Part shown: in pieces, positions 58,722 through 64,000 of the stretch | Numbering within the stretch: the first letter of the stretch is position 1 | Layout of the letters: each line of letters opens with the position of its first letter | From: Diphasiastrum complanatum | Lineage: Eukaryota > Streptophyta > Lycopodiopsida > Lycopodiales > Lycopodiaceae | NCBI GenBank assembly: GCA_029204225.1 | Contig: CM055108.1 | Span: forward strand, 21,767,644-21,831,643 | Length of the DNA: 64,000 nucleotides | Reading direction: 5' to 3' | Program-made: the position numbers and the translations under genes | The notes under the pieces: model-generated | Seen by the model: the letters and a program-made list of their open reading frames with translations, nothing else | What the model was told of the DNA's origin: nothing | Databases searched by the model: none

Positions 58722-60232
58722 GCAAAGAGGAGGAGGAGGAGAGTTCACATGAGGACTCTCTCATGATGTCCATATTTTCTTCAACAAGCTTCAAAGGAGA
58801 AGATCCTTGGTGGATTGACTCGGGTGCTAGTTCACACATGACTAGTAAAAGGGAGTTTTTATCTTCTCTCTTATCTTATGATGGACCTATAAAGTCTATC
58901 TATACAGCAAATGATGAAGCTTGTAAGATTGAAGGAGTTGGTAGCATTCCCCTTTGCTTAGGATCTTCCAAAAAGATCAACATAGAAGGTGTTTTGTACA
59001 TTCCTACAATAACAAAGAATCTACTAAGTGTTGGCCAAATGGTAGACAATGGTTTCAATGTTGACTTTGCTTCAAATGAATGTTTCATCAAGAAGAAGGG
59101 TAAGATAGTGGCTAAGGGCACTAGACTTGGCAAACTTTATAAGCTGGATGCATTTGTGGATACTAATGTTGTCATGTTGGCCAAGAAGAGCAAGATATCT
59201 ACCTTTACTTTATGGCACAAAAGACTTGGACATGTCAACTCGGGTTCCATGGAGGCTATGATCAAGGTAAGGTCTATTGGGAAGGAAGACAAGGTTTATG
59301 AAGCTTGTGCCTTATCCAAGGCACATAAGAAGGTGTTTCCTAACTCCATCACGAAGTCATCTCATCCTCTTGAACTCATACACTCGGATGTGCACATTGC
59401 TAGCACCAAATCTAATGGAGGTTCATCCATGTTTTTAACCTTCATTGATGACTACTCAAGATATTGTTGGGTGTTCTTACTTTCCTTCAAGTCTCAAGTA
59501 TTTGATACTTTTGTAAAGTTCAAGTTGTTTGTGGAAAAGCATCATAATCATAGCATCAAGATTCTTAGAAGTGACAATGGTGGAGAATTCATCTCCAATG
59601 AGTTCAAGGCCTTTTGTGAGGAGGAAGGGATCAAGAAAGAGACTTCTTGTCCTTACACTCCTCAACAAAATAGAGTTGCTGAAAGAAGGAATAGAACATT
59701 ATGTGAATGTTCTAAGGCTTTAAGATTAGATGCTTGTTTACCCAAATCCTTTTGGGGTGAGTCTCTTGTATGTGCAAACTACTTGATGAATAGGGTGTCT
59801 TGCAAAGCAATTGAAGGCAAAACTCCATATGAGATGTTGTATGGAAAGAAACCCAATCTTAATCACTTGAAAGTTTTTGGGTGTATATGTTATGTGCATG
59901 TGCCATTGGAAACAAGAACCAAGGAGGATCCATCTTCCACAAGAGGGATCATGCTTGGATATGCAAGCTCAAGCAAGGGCTACAAAGTCTATCTCCCATC
60001 CTTGAACAAATTTGTTGTTTCAACGGATGTCATCTTTGATGAACATCATATGCATATGCTTGAAGAAGGCTCAAGTGCTCCAACAATCAAGAAGAAGATG
60101 GCCGAGGAGCAAGATCTTGGTTTTGAGGAGGAGCTCATGGAGGAGCAAGCACCAAACCCACCTATCACACCAAGGAGATCTTCAAGGGCAAAAGTGGAGC
60201 CATCAAGGCTCACATATCAAGGCAAAGGATAG
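58661..60232 (+). CDS. Protease-integrase of young copia element
   Basis: 523 residues, -1 frame relative to gag, overlapping it by 61 nt. Protease: WWIDSGASSHMTS with intact D-S-G (about residue 50), and VLYIPTITKNLLSVGQMV. Integrase: LWHKRLGHVNSGSME, then ACALSKAHKK in which the first Cys of the C-x-x-C pair is Tyr; catalytic Asp in HSDVHIAST; FIDDYSRYCWVF; Asp in LRSDNGGEFISNEF; Glu in VAERRNRT, exactly 35 residues later; C-terminal VFGCICYVHVP and GIMLGYASSSKGYKVYLPS. It ends in a stop just after RSSRAKVEPSRL. RT does not follow. No second ATG is better placed; translation would need frameshifting from gag. Confidence 0.92.
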   Translation: MGHYASECFKRKQDQSQANMSKEEEEESSHEDSLMMSIFSSTSFKGEDPWWIDSGASSHMTSKREFLSSLLSYDGPIKSIYTANDEACKIEGVGSIPLCLGSSKKINIEGVLYIPTITKNLLSVGQMVDNGFNVDFASNECFIKKKGKIVAKGTRLGKLYKLDAFVDTNVVMLAKKSKISTFTLWHKRLGHVNSGSMEAMIKVRSIGKEDKVYEACALSKAHKKVFPNSITKSSHPLELIHSDVHIASTKSNGGSSMFLTFIDDYSRYCWVFLLSFKSQVFDTFVKFKLFVEKHHNHSIKILRSDNGGEFISNEFKAFCEEEGIKKETSCPYTPQQNRVAERRNRTLCECSKALRLDACLPKSFWGESLVCANYLMNRVSCKAIEGKTPYEMLYGKKPNLNHLKVFGCICYVHVPLETRTKEDPSSTRGIMLGYASSSKGYKVYLPSLNKFVVSTDVIFDEHHMHMLEEGSSAPTIKKKMAEEQDLGFEEELMEEQAPNPPITPRRSSRAKVEPSRLTYQGKG

Positions 60233-60692
60233 CAAGTTGAGGGTATATCATCCACTTCTTATGCTTTATCTAGTTTTGAAGAACCGTCTAATGTTGAAGA
60301 TGCATTGAACTCCTAAAGAAACTATATCTCTATCTTCAACCGAGGCCGAGTACAAAGCTTTGACAACCACTACAAAGGAGGTACTTTGGATCAAGAGATT
60401 ATTGGTGGAACTAAAGATCATGGATTCAGAGGAGGCACCAATCATCTACAATGACAATATATCAGCCCAACACCTTGCATCTAACCCAATCTTCCATGCA
60501 AGATCTAAGCACATTGAGATATGCCATCACTTTGTGAGAGAAATGGTGCAAGCCAAGGAGATTGCTTTGGAGCATGTTCCAAGCAATGAATGTGTAGCTG
60601 ATCTACTTACTAAACCACTTCAAAAGACACCTTTTATGAAGTTCAGATCATCACTTGGAGTGATTAGTAAAGCAATGATTGAACCAAGCTAG
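60233..60692 (+). pseudogene. RNase H remainder; RT deleted
   Basis: After the stop, SSFEEPSNVEDALNS (60275-60316) is the short segment that precedes RT. The next sequence, from about 60317 (PKETISLSSTEAEYKAL), is already the end of RNase H, then ALTTTTKEVLWIKRLL, IIYNDNISAQHLASNP, ARSKHIEICHHFVREM and ADLLTKPLQKTPF. The whole RT catalytic domain and most of RNase H, well over 1 kb, is deleted at about 60316. Confidence 0.9.
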
Positions 60693-60695
60693 ATA

Positions 60696-60706
60696 GTGAG
60701 GAGGAG
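60696..60706 (+). promoter_or_regulatory. Polypurine tract of young copia
   Basis: GTGAGGAGGAG directly before the 3' LTR TG; primes plus-strand DNA. Confidence 0.9.
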
Positions 60707-61388
60707 TGTTAAAAATTCACAATTCTAGCTTGACTAGTTTTGGTCATATGACTTGTAAATAGTTAGATGGTCATGATGTGGCTTGTCACACGTGCCAAAT
60801 AGCATAGGATTCCATTCATAAGGATGTTCTCAAGTAGACCTAAGTGTTAGAACCTTTGGAATGAGTCCAAATTATGCTTAGATACAAGGGAGAAAAAATA
60901 GGAGCTATTTTTGGTAATTTTTGCATTGTTGAGGGATCTCCAAGATTCCAACCCTAACTTGGTAGGGATGAAAGATCCACAAAAATTAGCATTAGGGATA
61001 GGTTTAGGGCTACTCATACCTGTCCAAAACCGTGATGGATCATGTATATATAGGTGATGATATCTCACCAAAATCAATCAAGCAATTTCATGATTTTTCT
61101 CTCATAATGGTGCAATTGCTCTCTATGTTCATAATTGTTTGAGTGCTTGTGATTACTAATGATTATAGGATTGAATGTAGGTCTGGTGTACAGTACTCAG
61201 ACTGTGGGAGGCCGTACTTTCACACGTGTGAAGCCTTCTTCAAGGATTTGGGCCATTTAGTGAGGTTCAAGCATAGATTTTTGATGGATTTTGATGGTTC
61301 AACTTGTGCTAATCTTATGAAATCATAATCTATTGTTTTCCTCATCATTTCAAGTGTTTTAGGATCCTTATTTGCTGTAATTTTTACA
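60707..61388 (+). mobile_element. 3' LTR of young copia element (682 bp)
   Basis: Same length and ends as the 5' LTR. The two differences seen are near 60980 (ACAAAAA for ACCAAAA) and 61022 (TGTCC for TGCCC). Followed by the target duplication acact at 61389-61393. Confidence 0.97.
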
Positions 61389-61393
61389 ACACT

Positions 61394-61500
61394 TTGAATT
61401 GGTTCATTAATGTATGCAATGTTATGCACAAGACCAATACAGTAACTACATATAGTCACTTTGTGTTTGATCCAAGTATGTAGCACTGGAAGGCTCTAAA
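61394..61500 (+). pseudogene. Older copia RT, right half
   Basis: Resumes with the IGSLMYAMLCTRP motif (61398-61437), the segment that follows the 56320-56400 sequence in copia RT, then degenerates. Removing the 56401-61388 element and one target copy restores a contiguous old RT order. Confidence 0.75.
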
Positions 61501-62334
61501 AGTTTCTTAAATTGCTTGACTTTTGACTAAAATATAAGAAAAAGTCATTTTGGTCAATTTCCTTGTAATTAGCTTGCACTTCCATGTGAATGAGTAAATT
61601 CTCCAACATGTCAAGATGTTGTTCACATGTGTGGATCTAGATGTACTTGATAAGATGTACATATTCTCCTAGATCCTATTATATAGGGGAAATTCCTACT
61701 TTTGTGGAGACTAGCACTTGGATTCTAGCTAGTAGGATAAGTCAACTTTGATCTATGGGCATATCTTGCTCCTATTGGTGGATCTACATGATGTGGCACT
61801 CCCCACACATTTAAAGGCCTGCTGCCCAAATACAGGTCATCCTTGTACTTGATCTTTAAAGAGATCACAAATTCTAATGAAAAGTTGATGAGACATTTCC
61901 ATTCTATGCAATTTGCTTGAGATTGCCATATTAGAATTGTGATTTTATGTTTGGAATGCTATCATATGCTATTGTACTTTTCTCTCTGGTCACAGTCCAT
62001 ACAGTGACTGTTTTCCACACGTGTGAGGCCGCCCTTAATCAATTTTTTCTATTACATTCATTGACCTTGCTAAATAATTAGTAATTTGCATTTAGATCAA
62101 GATCTAGTCAATAAAATTTGATGAATCCTTTGATTTAGCAAGCAATACCTCTTGTTCATTGATTAGTAAATCAATCATTGTCCTAAATTCAAAAAATTCA
62201 TAGTAATCATGATGCCTCAAGTGCAAGGAGAACCTGACCAAAGTCCAGAACCAACTGAACAAGTCTTCGAAGGACCTACGTGGATGCAATCAATGAATTT
62301 AGCTGAGCCAGACAAATAAGAGAAGATTGTTCAC
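61501..62334. other. No gene recognised; LTR-like motifs
   Basis: AT-rich, contains TCCACACGTGTGAGG at about 62014, resembling the LTR palindromes elsewhere, and CACATGTGTGG at 61630. It may be a remnant LTR. Low-complexity coding just before 62335 belongs to the gypsy element. Confidence 0.3.
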
Positions 62335-63125
62335 ATGGGAGAGCAATTAACCCCCATTCAGTTCACACGGCTACGTAGTTTGTTGGTGGAATACAAAACT
62401 TGTTTTGCATGGACCTACAAAGTTCTGAAGGGTATACCACCAACAATAGTCCAACATATCATACCCTTGGTGGATGGAGCAGTCCCCAAGGTCAACAAAT
62501 ATTACCGCTACAATCCCAATTACACAGAGCCATTCAAACAGGAGTTGCAGAAGCTGCTCGATGCCAATTTCATTTATGAGATCGAGCATACAAAATGAGT
62601 GTCACCTAGTCATAGTACCCGAGAAGAATGGCAAAATGCGAATCTGAAGGGTGTTAAATGTAGTAAAAAAGAAAGGTCATTTTCCATTACTTTTCATGGA
62701 AAGTGTTTTGGATCGAGTAGCAGGAGCAAAAGCCTAAAGTTTCCTGGACGGCTTCAATTGCTACAATCAAGTAAAAATAGTGCCAGAAGATCAGACAAGA
62801 CAACATTCGCCACTAAATGGGAGACCTATGCTTATACGGTGATGCCATTTGGACTTTGCAATGGCCCAAACACCTTTAAGTGAGTCATGCAATCGGCAAG
62901 AGTACTTGTAGAAATTTTTGGAAATTTTCTTGGATGATCTCGAGCAAAACTTAGAACACCTATCCAACTTGGAGAAAGTGTTGAAGCAATGCCGCGAATA
63001 CAAGATATCCTTGAACCTAGAAAAGTGTCAATTTTGGGTAACACATGGCCTGATATTGGGTCATATAGTATCAAGACATGGAATCGCCACAAATCTATCA
63101 AAGATAAGGGTCACTGTTGATCTGA
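62335..63125 (+). pseudogene. Ty3/gypsy reverse transcriptase fragment
   Basis: 62335-62598: FAWTYKVLKGIPPTIVQH, IPLVDGAVPKVNKYYRYNP, ELQKLLDANFIYEIEHTK (RT fingers). After a stop and frameshifts: TTFATKWETYAYTVMPFGLC and GPNTFK (62800-62880), the catalytic EIFLDDLEQNLEHL (62920, Asp-Asp), LKQCREYKISLNLEKCQFW and LGHIVSRHGIATNLSKIR (to about 63110). Upstream gag/protease and downstream RNase H/integrase are absent. Confidence 0.9.
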
Positions 63126-63544
63126 ACTGTACCTTGCCATAAAACCCAACGTGTGCGGTCGGATCACCGCGGGATCCCTTCTCTGCAACCTCACTGCTAC
63201 CTCCTTCAACAAAAAGTTTGGGATACTCATTCCGCTTTGACTAACTCATCTGAGCAGCAAACATATGCGCGGCATTGCCTCAACCTCCGCAAGTCCGTCG
63301 CCTGCCACCCGACAATGCATTGTACCTCCACGCTCTACATCCACTTCTTCCGCTTCCACTTCCGCCCACCAACCACCCACTGTTGTCACTATTTCTAGTC
63401 CCATCATTCTCATTTCTCCACCTTCTGATGTCGTCTAGCTTCTTCCGCACCCTCCATCACCATCACATTTTCCATCCTTCTTGCCTCGCTTACTTCTTCC
63501 GTTTCTACTCCTCTTCTCAACATTAACCCTCTCGATTCACAGTT

Positions 63545-63555
63545 CCCCCCCCCCC

Positions 63556-63586
<31 letters not shown>

Positions 63587-63597
63587 ACACACACACA
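63545..63597. repeat. (C)28(AC)12 compound repeat
   Basis: Poly-C run 63545-63572 followed by AC dinucleotides. Confidence 0.95.
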
Positions 63598-63688
63598 TAC
63601 TCTCTCTTGGCTCAATCAGATTCACTACACCCCTCCGACATTCCCATCCATCCCTAAAACCACACTTCAGTTCTCTCTTCTTCCACAA

Positions 63689-63904
63689 ATGGCTTCTTTT
63701 GAAACACCCATCTTGACACCTATCCACACCACCACCACTCCTCTCATACTCCCTCAAGGTCCATCTCCTCAGATTTCCGAGGATGACTCCGATGAAGCTT
63801 TCACACAAACAGAGTATGTTCCACCCCCTCTATGTGCTGACCCCACGGCACCAGAAAACATGGCCGAGTCTAAAACGCTCGAAGCGGGCTCATCTAGTTT
63901 TTGA
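63689..63904 (+). other. Short Pro/Thr-rich ORF, unrecognised
   Basis: 71 residues beginning MASFETPILTPIHTTTTP in a good ATG context (acaaATGGC), with an acidic segment SEDDSDEAFTQTEY. It could be the first exon or gag start of a gene or element that continues past the window edge. No function assigned. Confidence 0.25.
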
Positions 63905-64000
63905 AATCATATATTAAATGTCTTGATCCCACAGTCAGTGTGGCCACAACATTCGCCCGAGACTTAGAATTTATGTTGGGTGTCTCCACAAAATGGGATG

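Noticed and set aside
63153-63526. Pro/His/Ser-rich plus frames
   Set aside because: CT-rich composition produces long frames; no recognisable motif.

Overview
The window is nuclear DNA of a land plant: spliced genes with GT..AG introns, a plant-type VTI1 SNARE, a plant caffeate-type O-methyltransferase, and dense Ty1/copia, Ty3/gypsy, LINE and MITE debris. Introns of up to 8 kb, (GA)n tracts up to 184 bp and the heavy retroelement load suggest a large-genome lineage such as a fern or other non-flowering vascular plant. That lineage guess is inference; nothing read here fixes the species.

Layout. 1-9.8 kb: a minus-strand copia gag-protease fragment, a plus-strand copia element (LTR, tandem primer sites, gag-protease-integrase) that stops inside integrase, then a decayed Ulp1-like protease piece (+) facing an unrecognised three-exon gene (-). 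9.8-11.7 kb: GA/CT-rich DNA with a near-perfect 94-bp hairpin. 11.74-25.11 kb: a complete five-exon VTI1-type v-SNARE gene (223 codons before the stop) whose introns hold a tRNA-like insertion, an LTR with primer site, a LINE RT piece, an internally deleted copia, a hAT MITE, a gypsy RNase H remnant and several tandem repeats. 25.1-29.9 kb: no recognised gene. 30.07-31.26 kb: a complete two-exon SAM-dependent O-methyltransferase gene. 33.1-35.0 kb: a broken gypsy element. 37.08-37.26 kb: one isolated IBR/RBR-type exon. 37.4-42 kb: two related minus-strand copia derivatives with unusual diverged open frames. 42-46.4 kb: ORF-poor DNA ending in a polypurine run and an LTR. 46.8-48.2 kb: second copy of the Ulp1-tail plus unrecognised-gene pair. 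48.5-54.3 kb: copia fragments and LTRs. 54.37-56.04 kb: third Ulp1-like copy, the most complete. 56.40-61.39 kb: a very young copia element (682-bp LTRs differing at about two sites, 5-bp target duplication) that has lost its whole reverse transcriptase and is nested inside an older copia RT. 62.3-63.1 kb: gypsy RT fragment.

Only the SNARE and the O-methyltransferase look like intact host genes; they are functionally unrelated (vacuolar/TGN membrane fusion; phenylpropanoid or other small-molecule methylation). The rest is a mobile-element landscape. Its most interesting parts are the recurrent convergent pair (Ulp1-like protease plus an unrecognised spliced gene), the recently mobilised RT-less copia, and shared LTR cis-motifs (a 14-bp G-box palindrome and clustered TCGCGAA palindromes).
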